Part shown: piece after piece, positions 48,536-59,844 of the stretch
How positions within the stretch are numbered: the first letter of the stretch is position 1
Layout of the letters: each line of letters begins with the position of its first letter
Assembly (NCBI RefSeq): GCF_000018585.1
Contig: NC_009976.1
Span: 1,357,941-1,421,940 of the forward strand
Origin: Prochlorococcus marinus str. MIT 9211
Lineage (GTDB): Bacteria > Cyanobacteriota > Cyanobacteriia > PCC-6307 > Cyanobiaceae
DNA length: 64,000 nucleotides
Reading direction: 5' to 3'
Program-made: the position numbers and the translations under genes
The notes under the pieces: generated by a model
The model's database searches: none
The model's input: only the letters and a program-made list of their open reading frames with translations
What the model was told of the DNA's origin: nothing

Positions 48536-49774
48536 TTGAGCGTTCAAGATTTACAAAAATCGAATTCGCAAAAAGTCTTGACTAAGAGATCTAAACCCTA
48601 TTTACCTAGAAAACTACATAACCAGACATTCTGGCAAAGACTCCTTCCGCTTCCTTGGGATATCTGGCCTGCTGAAGCAAGGTTATTGCTGGCCTTAATT
48701 GCATTTTGGAGTTTCGCTGGTCTTTTCATCCTGGGCTCAGCAAGCTGGTGGGTTGCAAGCAAGGAGATGGGGGATGGGACTTATTTTGTAAAGCGACAAG
48801 TGATTTGGTTGATCTCAAGCTGGAGTATTGCATGGTTCACAATTTCAATAAGTCTTAGAAAATGGCTCAAACTGTCAAGGTCTTGTTTATTGATTTGTTT
48901 ACTATTAGTTATTGGAACCTTGCTATTTGGAAGCACTATTAATGGTTCCTCAAGATGGTTAATAGTGGGCCCCATTCGAATTCAGCCTTCTGAATTAGTA
49001 AAACCGTTTGTAATTCTTCAAGCCGCTAATGTTTTTGCTCAGTGGAAAAGACTTCAAATTGACCACAAGATTTTTTGGCTAGGCCTTTTTGGAGGACTAA
49101 TCGCTTTAATACTTAAACAACCAAACTTAAGCACTGCTGCGCTTATAGGCATACTTCTTTGGTTAATGGCTCTGTCTGCAGGTATCAAATTCAGTTCTCT
49201 TTTATCCACAGCATTCTTAGGTGGTTTGATAGGTGCATCAAGCATCCTTATTAATGAATATCAAAAACTAAGAGTTATCTCATTCATTAACCCCTGGCAA
49301 GACCCTCAAGGTTCTGGTTATCAACTTATACAAAGTCTTTTAGCTATAGGGTCAGGAGGTTGGTTTGGGGAAGGATATGGTCTATCTACTCAAAAACTCC
49401 TCTATCTTCCATTCCTCAGCACAGACTTTATTTTTGCTGTTTTTGCCGAAGAGTTTGGATTTGTCGGGTCTTTAATGTTGGTTTTATTTTTGACCTTAAT
49501 TGCATTTGTAGGATTAAGAATAGCTCTTCGTTGCAGGAATAATTACTCAAAACTAATTGCCATAGGATGCAGCACATTATTAGTTGGCCAGGCAATTATG
49601 CACTTAGCAGTGGCCTCTGGGTCCATGCCAACTACAGGGCTCCCTCTCCCAATGATTAGTTATGGCGGGAATTCATTGCTTTCTAGTCTTCTTATTGGAG
49701 GACTGTTGATTAGGTGCGCGTTGGAATCCACAGGGTTAATTGGCGGACTAGAAATAAAAAAACGACTCAACTAA
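48536..49774 (+). CDS. ftsW: Cell division lipid II polymerase FtsW
   Basis: 412 residues from TTG 48536 with about ten membrane helices (SEDS family). Marks: GSSRWLIVGPIRIQPSELVKP split by family-typical spacing, QSLLAIGSGGWFGEGYG, DFIFAVFAEEFGFVGS and TTGLPLPMISYGGNS. It polymerises peptidoglycan at the septum with its partner PBP3. Stand-alone gene; ccdA follows 121 bp on. Confidence 0.93.
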   Translation: MSVQDLQKSNSQKVLTKRSKPYLPRKLHNQTFWQRLLPLPWDIWPAEARLLLALIAFWSFAGLFILGSASWWVASKEMGDGTYFVKRQVIWLISSWSIAWFTISISLRKWLKLSRSCLLICLLLVIGTLLFGSTINGSSRWLIVGPIRIQPSELVKPFVILQAANVFAQWKRLQIDHKIFWLGLFGGLIALILKQPNLSTAALIGILLWLMALSAGIKFSSLLSTAFLGGLIGASSILINEYQKLRVISFINPWQDPQGSGYQLIQSLLAIGSGGWFGEGYGLSTQKLLYLPFLSTDFIFAVFAEEFGFVGSLMLVLFLTLIAFVGLRIALRCRNNYSKLIAIGCSTLLVGQAIMHLAVASGSMPTTGLPLPMISYGGNSLLSSLLIGGLLIRCALESTGLIGGLEIKKRLN

Positions 49775-49895
49775 ATATTGTTAGTAATCTACTAATAGAA
49801 GCTTTAGAACAATTTCCTTAAGTCTTTTTATTTCTGATCTGGCTCAAAATAGTGAGCTGTTAATAAGCAATGGTTTAAAAGAACCTGGGCCTTTA

Positions 49896-50528
49896 TTGCT
49901 TGCTATAGCATTCTGCAGCGGACTTCTCACCAGCTTAGGTCCATGTTCATTATCACTTTTGCCAATAACCGTTGCCTACCTAGCAGGGTTCAAAGGTAAG
50001 CAAAATCCCTTGCAAAGAAGTTTGATCTTTTCAAGCGGTATTGTCTTATCTTTAGTAATTCTTGGTTCCCTAAGCGGGTTATTCGGACAAATCTATGGGC
50101 AACTTTCTTCCAAATTAAATGGCTTGGTTTCAATAATTGCAATAGTAATGGGTTTAAGCCTTCTAGGGATAATCGATATAAAGCTTCCAATTAATCCAAA
50201 TCCAAACCTTTTAACAGAGAAACTTCCTGAGCCCCTAGCCCCTATAGCAGCAGGAGTTGTCTTTGGCATGGCCTCCTCACCTTGTACCACACCAGTATTG
50301 GCTGTTCTATTAGCTTGGATTGCTCAGAATGGGAATCCAGTCACAGGAATAATTCTTCTAGCATTCTTTGGCGCAGGTCAAGTAATACCTCTGGTTTTGG
50401 CAGGTATAGCTGCAGGCAGCATCCCAAATTTACTGGCATTGAAACCTTTTAGTCGTTGGATTCCTATTGCTAGCGGCATTATTTTTCTATCCACAGGTTC
50501 TTTAAGTCTCATTAGCAGGTGGGTTTGA
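49896..50528 (+). CDS. ccdA: Cytochrome c biogenesis protein CcdA
   Basis: 210 residues from TTG 49896, six membrane helices, and both redox Cys: [11 protein letters not shown] and SSPCTTPVL. It passes electrons from the cytoplasm to the lumen to reduce apocytochrome Cys for heme attachment. The frame is open a further ~30 codons upstream (DLAQNSELLISNGLKEPGPL) with a homologous-looking lumenal N-terminus but only an ATT as candidate start, so the true start is uncertain. Tightly followed by ccs1. Confidence 0.9.
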
Positions 50529-50533
50529 AAAGA

Positions 50534-51823
50534 ATGAAAGTTTTGTGGCGAGTTCTTAATTGGTTATCTAGCTTAAAAGTTGCCATTCTGCTTTTATTTT
50601 TCATTGCATTGGCGAGTGCAATTGGCACCTTTATTCCTCAAGGTGATCAATCAGACAACTATATAAATAATTATGCGAAACACCCTTGGCTGGGATTAAT
50701 TAATGGACATCTAATCCTTCGGATGCAATTAGATCATGTTTATTCCAGTTATTGGTTCCTGTTTTTACTTTCTTGGCTTGGAATTGCTCTGATGATCTGC
50801 AGCTGGAGGCGGCAATGGCCTACTTTAAAAGCAGCAATGAAATGGATTGACTATGATCAATCAACTCAAATTAAGAAATTAGCTATTTCAGAAGAGGTTA
50901 TTGTTCAAGACAGTGGATTAGCAATTAAAAAACTCCATAATCAACTAATCAGCTCAGGATGGGATGTTAAAGCAGATAGCAATAGAATTGCTGCTCGCAA
51001 AGGGGTAATAGGAAGATTTGGCCCACCCTTAGTTCATTTTGGACTCATCTTTTTAATGATCGGAGCAACACTCGGAGCATTAGAAGGACAAAGAGTAGAA
51101 AAATTTTTAGAACCTGGAAAATCGATTGACCTAATAAGCCCAGACGGCATAAATAAATTAAAAATTAAATTAAAAGATTTTCAGATCTTGAGATTACCCA
51201 ATGGGCAGCCAGAGCAATTCCTTTCGAAAGTGGAACTAAGTGATGGAAGCAATCAACAACCTATAAGTAGGGAAATTAGCGTTAATCACCCATTAAGGTT
51301 TCAAGGGCTAACTATTTATCAAGCAGATTGGGCACTTTCAGGGATAAATATGCAATTTGGCAATAGTCCAAAACTACAGCTGCCTTTAAAAGCTATACCT
51401 GAACTTGGCGAGCAAGTTTGGGGTATATCATTGCCTGATTTAGATAATGCGGGTAAATCTATTCTACTTACCATCTCTAGCGAAACAGGGCCAGCAAGAT
51501 TTTACAGCCAAGAGGGGAAATCTATAACAGAGATAACACCTGGGGGCAACAAGGAAATAATTAATGGTTTAGAAACTCAAGTCATAGAAGTATTGCAAAG
51601 TAGCGGAATACTTATTAAGTATGATCCAGGAGTCCCATTGGTTTATATAGGTTTTGCCATAACATTGATTGGGAGTTTGATAAGTATAATTTCCACAAAA
51701 ATGCTTTGGGCTCTATGGGAAGAAGAGAATGGCTTACTATTTATTGGAGGGCTAAGCAATAGAAACCTCTCTGGTTTTGCAAATGATTTCCCAACCCTTT
51801 TAAAAGTAATCAAAAGTTCTTAG
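50534..51823 (+). CDS. ccs1: Cytochrome c heme-attachment protein Ccs1 (CcsB/ResB)
   Basis: About 429 residues from ATG 50534 (GTG 50519 is an alternative overlapping ccdA). It has a ResB-type layout: three N-terminal membrane helices ([54 protein letters not shown]), a large lumenal domain with [15 protein letters not shown], and a last helix ([17 protein letters not shown]). With CcsA it moves heme and joins it to cytochromes c and f (System II). ccsA is not in the window. Confidence 0.92.
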
Positions 51824-51824
51824 T

Positions 51825-52244
51825 TTAAACATCCTTTTTAGTTCCATGACTTAACCTGATTATTGTATGTACATTACCTCTAGGGTTGAAATCTGCTTCC
51901 AAATGGATCCAAGAAGGCTCACAAGCTTCAATAAGCTTGTCTAATATCCGATTAGCAACATCTTCATGAGATATTTTTATATCACGAAAACTATTTATAA
52001 AAAGCTTGATAGACTTAAGTTCTAATACTTTCTTATCTGGCTGATAATGAAGTCTTAAGACTGCAAAGTCTGGATAGCCAGAAAAAGGGCATTTACAAGT
52101 AAATTCAGGCAGCTCTATAGAAACCTCATAATTACGGCTTGGCTTGGGATTAGGGAAACAGATCAATTCAGCATTCTCTATTGTCCTTTCTCCATAGAGA
52201 AAGCCATTGGATGGGGAGTTATGTTCTCTAGAAACTGGTTCCAA
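51825..52244 (-). CDS. queF: NADPH-dependent 7-cyano-7-deazaguanine reductase
   Basis: 139 residues from TTG 52244, short (type I) QueF. It has the catalytic Cys region [16 protein letters not shown], the family motif [14 protein letters not shown] and a late [11 protein letters not shown]. It reduces preQ0 to preQ1 in queuosine biosynthesis. It converges on ccs1 with 1 bp between. Confidence 0.9.
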   Translation of the reverse strand: MEPVSREHNSPSNGFLYGERTIENAELICFPNPKPSRNYEVSIELPEFTCKCPFSGYPDFAVLRLHYQPDKKVLELKSIKLFINSFRDIKISHEDVANRILDKLIEACEPSWIHLEADFNPRGNVHTIIRLSHGTKKDV

Positions 52245-52288
52245 AACATTTGTAAAACAAAGACAATTTCATATTAAAAAAGAAATCT

Positions 52289-52332
52289 GTATCAACAATC
52301 ACAACCAGAACTACACTCGCACCCCCTAATAG
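52289..52332 (+). promoter_or_regulatory. Possible NtcA-activated promoter ahead of the glnB unit
   Basis: GTA-N8-CAC at 52289-52302 differs from the NtcA consensus GTA-N8-TAC by one base, and a TAATAG-like -10 begins 24 bp further on (52327), a spacing suited to class II NtcA activation. The first start codon is at 52353. Confidence 0.3.
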
Positions 52333-52352
52333 ATAGAAACTAACTTGATGGC

Positions 52353-52604
52353 ATGGACATTTGTCTGATTCATACTGAAGAATGTGTTCAAATTCGTCCT
52401 AGCAGTATTCATGGAATGCTTTGGCTACAGACTCATTTCGAAGATAATCAATGGGAGGCCCTTGCTTTAAATCAAGTAAAACTTCCAGTATCAGACGTAA
52501 CGATGCTTAATCAAGACCCTCAAGAAGCTGGATTAATCATCAATTTTGTACCAGCACTTCATAAATCCAACGAAGTTATAACAAAAAATAAGTATTATCT
52601 TTAA
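52353..52604 (+). CDS. Small hypothetical protein upstream of glnB
   Basis: 83 residues (CLIHTEECVQIRPSSIHGML, HFEDNQWEALALNQVKL...), soluble, mixed alpha/beta. It lies 18 bp before glnB on the same strand, so probably cotranscribed and nitrogen-related by context only. No family name. Confidence 0.65.
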   Translation: MDICLIHTEECVQIRPSSIHGMLWLQTHFEDNQWEALALNQVKLPVSDVTMLNQDPQEAGLIINFVPALHKSNEVITKNKYYL

Positions 52605-53765
<1,161 letters not shown>

Positions 53766-53865
53766 ATCTTCATAAAAGCAAACATGAAACCGAATAAAAA
53801 CTGTAGAACTGGCCTAATCTCCAATTTTGGATAGAAGATCTTAAAGATTCAGCTCTAAGTAAGCC

Positions 53866-54126
53866 TTGTCTGACAATCGCTCTAAATCATCCAATGACAA
53901 GGGATCCCATAAATACAGACATCTTAGTTTGGTGTCAAAAAATAAAAATGCAGAAATTCTTGATCTACTTCCTCCAGGTAGCTTCGCAAAATTAAAGAAC
54001 CAGCCTAATGATCTCCCTCCTTTCCAAGTCATTAATTGCAAAGGAGGAAGGTGCTTAGTTAGACAGCAATCATGGGGGAAATATGTCCATTGGGAAGTTG
54101 ATCATCACAGACTCAAGTCAGCTTGA
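53866..54126 (+). CDS. Small basic hypothetical protein upstream of purB
   Basis: 86 residues from TTG 53866. After a Ser/Lys-rich start, the C-terminal half (LDLLPPGSFAKLKNQPNDLP, INCKGGRCLVRQQSWGKYVH) looks like a small folded beta domain. It precedes purB by 44 bp on the same strand. An antisense frame (53841-54041) covers it; I favour this strand for its folded-looking C-terminus and context. Family not recognised. Confidence 0.55.
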   Translation: MSDNRSKSSNDKGSHKYRHLSLVSKNKNAEILDLLPPGSFAKLKNQPNDLPPFQVINCKGGRCLVRQQSWGKYVHWEVDHHRLKSA

Positions 54127-54170
54127 TCAAAAAGCTCTAAGTTCAAGTCTTATTAAATAGTTGTCATCCT

Positions 54171-55466
54171 TTGATTGACCGTTACACACTTCCCGAAATG
54201 GGCAATATTTGGACTGAGGAGTCCAAATATCAAAAATGGCTAGAGGTTGAGCTTGCAGCTTGTGAAGCCAATTGGAAGCTTGGGAAAATCCCAGACGATG
54301 CGATAAAGGAAATTAGAGAAAAAGCATCCTTTAACTCAAAACGAATTCTTGAAATTGAATCAGAAGTTCGTCATGACGTTATTGCTTTTCTTACAAACGT
54401 AAATGAATATGTTGGGGATGCAGGGCGATTTATACATGTAGGTCTTACTAGCAGTGATGTTTTAGACACTGGTTTGGCACTTCAACTGAAAGCCTCAATA
54501 GAACTATTAATCAATGAAATAAAAAAGCTTCAAAGTTCAATTCTGCAGCAAGCAAAGCTGCATAAGAAAACAGAAATGATTGGACGTTCGCATGCAATAC
54601 ATGGAGAACCTATTACTTTCGGATTCAAGTTGGCAGGATGGTTGGCCGAAACAAATCGCAATTTAGAAAGACTTGAACGACTTGAAAAAGATATAGCCAT
54701 TGGACAAATCAGTGGAGCAATGGGAACTTATGCAAATACTGACCCAGAAATTGAAAAACTCACCTGCGATTATCTGGGGTTAATCCCGGATACAGCTAGT
54801 ACACAAGTCATTTCCAGAGATAGACATGCTGATTACGTCCAAACTCTTGCATTAATTGGAGCGACATTGGATCGTTTCGCTACAGAAATAAGAAATCTGC
54901 AAAGAACCGATGTACTCGAAGTTGAAGAAAGTTTTGCTAAGGGGCAAAAAGGAAGCTCTGCGATGCCTCACAAAAGGAATCCAATTCGTAGTGAACGAAT
55001 AAGTGGGCTAGCAAGGGTTCTTAGAAGTTATGTAGTCGCAGCCCTAGAAAATGTTGTTCTATGGCATGAAAGAGATATTAGCCATAGTTCAACTGAAAGA
55101 ATGATGCTGCCAGATGTTTCCATTACTCTTCATTTTATGCTAAGAGAAATGACCTCAGTAATCAAAGAACTAGGTGTTTACCCTAAGAATATGCGGAGAA
55201 ACATGAATATTTATGGAGGTGTTGTTTTTAGTCAAAGAGTCCTTTTAGCTCTAGTAGAAAATGGGATGAATAGGGAAGAAGCCTATAGCGTGGTTCAAAA
55301 GCATGCACATGCTGCATGGAATACAGAATCAGGGAATTTCCGAGCCAACCTAGAAGCTGATCCAACAGTCAAAAGGATGCTCTCTACAGAGCTACTGAAC
55401 CAATGCTTCAGCACCGAGCTACATCAATCAAAACTTAGTCTTATATGGGAACGTCTAGGGATTTGA
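54171..55466 (+). CDS. purB: Adenylosuccinate lyase
   Basis: 431 residues from TTG 54171 (IDRYTLPEMGNIWTEE...). Fumarase/aspartase superfamily signature SSAMPHKRNPIRSE at ~263 and the TSSDVLDTG and GRSHAIHGEPITFG motifs. It cleaves adenylosuccinate and SAICAR to release fumarate in purine synthesis. fumC, which takes up fumarate, follows 57 bp on, a sensible metabolic pairing. Confidence 0.95.
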   Translation: MIDRYTLPEMGNIWTEESKYQKWLEVELAACEANWKLGKIPDDAIKEIREKASFNSKRILEIESEVRHDVIAFLTNVNEYVGDAGRFIHVGLTSSDVLDTGLALQLKASIELLINEIKKLQSSILQQAKLHKKTEMIGRSHAIHGEPITFGFKLAGWLAETNRNLERLERLEKDIAIGQISGAMGTYANTDPEIEKLTCDYLGLIPDTASTQVISRDRHADYVQTLALIGATLDRFATEIRNLQRTDVLEVEESFAKGQKGSSAMPHKRNPIRSERISGLARVLRSYVVAALENVVLWHERDISHSSTERMMLPDVSITLHFMLREMTSVIKELGVYPKNMRRNMNIYGGVVFSQRVLLALVENGMNREEAYSVVQKHAHAAWNTESGNFRANLEADPTVKRMLSTELLNQCFSTELHQSKLSLIWERLGI

Positions 55467-55523
55467 ACCTATTAATAAGGTTACATCTCTAAAATAATCT
55501 TGATCGACTATCATGTACAGCAT

Positions 55524-56924
55524 ATGACTAACTCATTTAGAACAGAGAATGACAGTCTTGGATCAATTGAAGTACCTCGGGAGGCATTATGGGGGGCACA
55601 AACCCAAAGGTCTCTATTGAACTTTGCAATTGGACAAGATCAAATTCCTATGAAGCTCATATACTCCCTGGCAAGAATTAAGCAAGCGGCATCAATTGTT
55701 AATAATCGACTTGGCACACTGGATGACAATAAAAGAGATTTAATCGTTAACGCTGCCTGTGAGATAGCTATGGGCAAGCATGATGCTCATTTCCCATTAA
55801 GTGTCTGGCAAACAGGGAGTGGCACACAAACAAATATGAACTTAAACGAAGTTATTAGCAACCTCGCCTCAAAAGCTACCGGCAAACCATTAGGTAGTCA
55901 TCTGCCATTACACCCTAATGATGATGTTAATCAATCTCAATCAACAAATGATGTCTTCCCAGCTGCTATTCAAATCGCTACTGTACAAGAAATTCAGACA
56001 ACTTTAATCCCTGAACTAGATCTACTAATTGAGTCATTAACTAAAAAGAGCAATGCATGGAGTGAAATTGTAAAAATCGGTCGAACACATTTACAAGACG
56101 CGGTCCCACTTACCCTTGGGCAAGAAGTTTCAGCCTGGAGCACCCAGCTTTCCACAGCAAGAGAAAGGATAGAAGTCAGTCTCAGAGAGCTATATCCACT
56201 TCCATTAGGAGGTACAGCCATAGGGACTGGTCTCAACTCACCAAAGAATTTTGATAGTGAAATTGCTACAGAGATTTCTCTTTTAACTAACTTACCTTTC
56301 AGTAAGGCTAATAATAAATTTGCAATTATGGGTAGTCATGATGGATTGGTAAATGCTATGTCCCAATTAAAGATGTTAGCAGTATCACTATTAAAAATAG
56401 TCAATGATATCCGACTCTTGTCATGTGGTCCAAGAGCTGGGTTTTCCGAACTACAACTCCCAGAGAATGAGCCTGGAAGTTCAATAATGCCTGGGAAAGT
56501 CAACCCAACTCAATGTGAAGCCATGTCAATGGTATGCATGCAAGTAATAGGTCTTGATACCGCAGTAACTATGGGTGGAGGTGGGGGGCACCTACAAATG
56601 AATGCCTACAAACCATTAATAGGGTTCAATCTTCTAAAAAGCATTGAACTCTTACATGATGCGTGCAGAAGTTGCCGAAAAAATATGGTAGAGGGCATTA
56701 GACCAAACGAAGAGAAAATTGCAAAAGATCTTCAGCAATCACTAATGCTTGTCACAGCGCTGTCTCCTAAGATTGGGTACGACAATGCCACTAAGATTGC
56801 CAAATATGCTTATGAGACAGGCGTAAGTTTACGAGAAGCAGCTGTTAATTTTAATTATGTAGATGAAGATGAATTTGATCAATTAGTTAATCCCATACTG
56901 ATGGCCAATCCAAAATCTAAATAG
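55524..56924 (+). CDS. fumC: Fumarate hydratase class II
   Basis: 466 residues from ATG 55524 (upstream TTG 55500 in frame, less likely). Superfamily signature GSSIMPGKVNPTQCE at ~312, TGSGTQTNMNLNEVI near 95, VNQSQSTNDVFP and GRTHLQDAVPLTLGQE. It interconverts fumarate and malate. Follows purB, which produces fumarate. Confidence 0.95.
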   Translation: MTNSFRTENDSLGSIEVPREALWGAQTQRSLLNFAIGQDQIPMKLIYSLARIKQAASIVNNRLGTLDDNKRDLIVNAACEIAMGKHDAHFPLSVWQTGSGTQTNMNLNEVISNLASKATGKPLGSHLPLHPNDDVNQSQSTNDVFPAAIQIATVQEIQTTLIPELDLLIESLTKKSNAWSEIVKIGRTHLQDAVPLTLGQEVSAWSTQLSTARERIEVSLRELYPLPLGGTAIGTGLNSPKNFDSEIATEISLLTNLPFSKANNKFAIMGSHDGLVNAMSQLKMLAVSLLKIVNDIRLLSCGPRAGFSELQLPENEPGSSIMPGKVNPTQCEAMSMVCMQVIGLDTAVTMGGGGGHLQMNAYKPLIGFNLLKSIELLHDACRSCRKNMVEGIRPNEEKIAKDLQQSLMLVTALSPKIGYDNATKIAKYAYETGVSLREAAVNFNYVDEDEFDQLVNPILMANPKSK

Positions 56925-56937
56925 ATTTGAATTGTAC

Positions 56938-59712
56938 TTAAGAAATCCTTTCAGTAGCAGGGTTTGATTTTTTTGACGCTTGCGCTTCCTTGACTAAATC
57001 CTCAGCCTCACAAACCGGGAAGCGATTAATTGCTTTTAAAGCTAAACGAGCATTATCTCTAAGTTGTTTACTAATTGCCTCACAATGAGGGATCTGTGAA
57101 AGCAAGTCAATCGTTCGGCGAATAATTCTAACAACATCTCCCTCATCAAGGGAAGTGTTTGCTATTAACTCGCTCCAAGAAACTCCATGTCCCCATGCTT
57201 CTACCAATCCCATTAACTCTGGTGACCAACAAATTGGTATATCAATCTGGCATCGTTCTTGATGGGAGTTCAATTCACGGCGAATACCAGACAAATCATT
57301 AAATGCCTCAGTGGATTGAGGAGAAGAAATAAAGCCACTCCATAAATCAGGGCGATTAACCTCAGTACTAATTCCTTCAAGGACACCAGCAAGTGCCGCT
57401 GGCTGTAATTCATCGAGATGGCCACTCATAAGAGCGAGGCCTATCCAAAGCTCATTGTCTCCTCTTATGGAGGCGATAGTCCGACCTATCTCTGTAGCAT
57501 CAACCTCGTCAAGACATCCAAAATATTGGAGAATCTCTAGCAAAGAAACAAAAGTCTCCCAATGTTTATTCGCACGATGATGTATTAATTGTTGACGGTG
57601 TAATATCTCAAGCTCTAATTCATCCATTCGTCTACGATGCTTCTTTAACTTTTTACGGTCTCCCCATTTGTGAGCTGGCAAAGTCTCTAGCACATCTTCC
57701 AATTCTTTGACTAATTTAGCCTGGCCAAGAACTTCACCAGCAAGATCATACTGAGGAGTCGTCATATTATTAGCATTTGACATGGCACAAATAGCTAGAG
57801 AAAGCTCCTTAGTCTCCTCACTCCCATGAGCAAGTTCATTAGAACGTGTCAGCGAAGGTACTTTATAGGACTCAATATCTAAACAACTTAATTCAGCATG
57901 AAGGCTAACGACGGCCTTACAAGAAACTAAAATCCAAATATTTTCATCAGTTAAGCATAAAAGCATCGGGTATTGTCCTGGCCCATCCTGTTTCGCGACA
58001 ATCACTGCAGGAGTTATGCGACCATGTAGTGGAGATGCTTTTAAACTGACAAGAGTCCCAATACTGGCAAATTGCAAAGCCAAAGTAAGTTCATGCGCGA
58101 GAGTCTCTGCAGCTTGCTGTTGAAGAATGCGAAGAAGACGCCTCTCCTCCTTAAGGCGTCCTTTACGTTTCTCATAATCTTCAAAATCATTCCAAGGAAT
58201 ATCTCCTGCAATCCCTTGTAATTTCCCTAGTTGATCTCTTAATTGGTCAACAAGTTCTTCATCGTCTACTAAATCTAGACTTGCCAAATAACGTCCAAAA
58301 CTTCGTTCAATCAATTCGCGTGACTTCTCCATATCATATCTTTGTAGAAGATTAAGTACCATTCCATAGCTTGGTGTAAATTGACTGATCAAAGGATCGG
58401 CTGCACTAGTAGCCAACTGTCCTGCCTCGCGAACCCCTTCAAAACGACTCTGAACAGTTACCACATAACCCTTCGAGTCAAGACCTCGTCTCCCTGCCCT
58501 TCCTGCCATCTGTAGAAACTCACTCCCCATTAGTTGTCGATGGCCATTTTCTGTTCGTTTAGATAAAACAGAAATCACTGTGCTCCGCGCAGGCATATTT
58601 ATGCCAGCAGAGAGAGTCTCAGTTGCAAAAACAACCTTAATCAAGCCTTGCTGAAAAAGTTCTTCTATTAACTCCTTCCAAGCTGGCAAAACGCCCGCAT
58701 GGTGAGAGGCAATCCCGCGGGTAAGGGAATCAACATGAATCCCATCTCTAACCGCCTCTGAATTTAGTTGTATATATGATCTTAGTCGTGCTTGAATTCG
58801 CTGTTTCTCTTCTGGGTTAACTAAACATACGGATCCCAAATCATTCACTGCTTTATCACAACCACGGCGACTAAATATGAAATAAATTGCTGGAAGCATG
58901 CTTCTCTCAGCAATATTACTAACAACAAACTTAATTGAAGGGGCTTCGGGCTGAAGTGGCTTTACAGAACGTCCCTTCCTTCTATGACCTTTTGGGGGAC
59001 GCCAAACCTTACAGTTTGGATGAAGACCTGTCCCTGCATCATTCAGAAGTGGGTGCAAGCCTTTTGCACTACAAAAGCTAAACTCAAGAGGTACAGGTCG
59101 AAAATCGCTAAAAACCAATTCTGTTGGGCCATGAACTTCCTGAATCCAATCTGTGAGTTGCCCCGCATTTGCAACAGTCGCTGAGAGAGCTACTAGCTGT
59201 ATAGATGATGGGCAATGAATAATCGACTCCTCCCAAACCGTACCCCGTTGAGAGTCATTCATGTAATGGCACTCATCTAACACTACTGTCTCTACATCAA
59301 TGAGGGGATCGTCATTTTCATCAACTTCCGCATAAAGCATATTGCGAAAGATCTCTGTAGTCATAACAACAATTGAAGCTTCTCTATTAACGCTCAAGTC
59401 ACCTGTCATAAGACCAACGTTCTTAGAACCAAATTGATTCCGAAAGTCTCTAAGCTTCTGATTAGATAAAGCCTTTAAGGGCGTTGTATAAAAAACTTTT
59501 TGCCCATGAGCAATTGCACGATAAATTGCATATTCACCAATTAATGTTTTACCAGAACCAGTTGGTGCGCTAACAACAACTGAATGGCCTTGATTTAAGG
59601 CATCAATAGCCTCTAATTGGAAATCATCCAATTGAAAGGGGAATATTCCCTTTGGATCAAGATCCATACTTGCGACATCATCTGAAGTCGTATCGCTCCT
59701 TTCTGTACTCAT
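56938..59712 (-). CDS. Ski2/Mtr4-like superfamily 2 RNA helicase
   Basis: About 924 residues from ATG 59712. Motifs: Walker A SAPTGSGKTLIGEYA near 50, DECHYMNDSQRG (DExH) near 150, LSATVANAGQLTDWI, and QMAGRAGRRGLDSKG at ~415. The C-terminal ~180 residues fit the DSHCT domain (VVRIIRRTIDLLSQIPHCEA...). Such helicases occur in cyanobacteria and chloroplasts (ISE2-like) and probably help in RNA processing or decay. It converges on fumC (13 bp). Confidence 0.9.
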   Translation of the reverse strand: MSTERSDTTSDDVASMDLDPKGIFPFQLDDFQLEAIDALNQGHSVVVSAPTGSGKTLIGEYAIYRAIAHGQKVFYTTPLKALSNQKLRDFRNQFGSKNVGLMTGDLSVNREASIVVMTTEIFRNMLYAEVDENDDPLIDVETVVLDECHYMNDSQRGTVWEESIIHCPSSIQLVALSATVANAGQLTDWIQEVHGPTELVFSDFRPVPLEFSFCSAKGLHPLLNDAGTGLHPNCKVWRPPKGHRRKGRSVKPLQPEAPSIKFVVSNIAERSMLPAIYFIFSRRGCDKAVNDLGSVCLVNPEEKQRIQARLRSYIQLNSEAVRDGIHVDSLTRGIASHHAGVLPAWKELIEELFQQGLIKVVFATETLSAGINMPARSTVISVLSKRTENGHRQLMGSEFLQMAGRAGRRGLDSKGYVVTVQSRFEGVREAGQLATSAADPLISQFTPSYGMVLNLLQRYDMEKSRELIERSFGRYLASLDLVDDEELVDQLRDQLGKLQGIAGDIPWNDFEDYEKRKGRLKEERRLLRILQQQAAETLAHELTLALQFASIGTLVSLKASPLHGRITPAVIVAKQDGPGQYPMLLCLTDENIWILVSCKAVVSLHAELSCLDIESYKVPSLTRSNELAHGSEETKELSLAICAMSNANNMTTPQYDLAGEVLGQAKLVKELEDVLETLPAHKWGDRKKLKKHRRRMDELELEILHRQQLIHHRANKHWETFVSLLEILQYFGCLDEVDATEIGRTIASIRGDNELWIGLALMSGHLDELQPAALAGVLEGISTEVNRPDLWSGFISSPQSTEAFNDLSGIRRELNSHQERCQIDIPICWSPELMGLVEAWGHGVSWSELIANTSLDEGDVVRIIRRTIDLLSQIPHCEAISKQLRDNARLALKAINRFPVCEAEDLVKEAQASKKSNPATERIS

Positions 59713-59844
59713 CAACCAACTCTTAATGAGCTAAGAATGATTAATCTAATTGAATTTTTCCAGGAAGGTTAAGGTATGCAGATTCTAAACATGACGTAAT
59801 CAATCCATCAGCCCCAAACATGCTTTAAACAACAAATTAGGAAA

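Noticed and set aside
53841-54041. Minus-strand frame over the small gene before purB
   Set aside because: The plus-strand frame has a better start context and folded-looking sequence and leads into purB.
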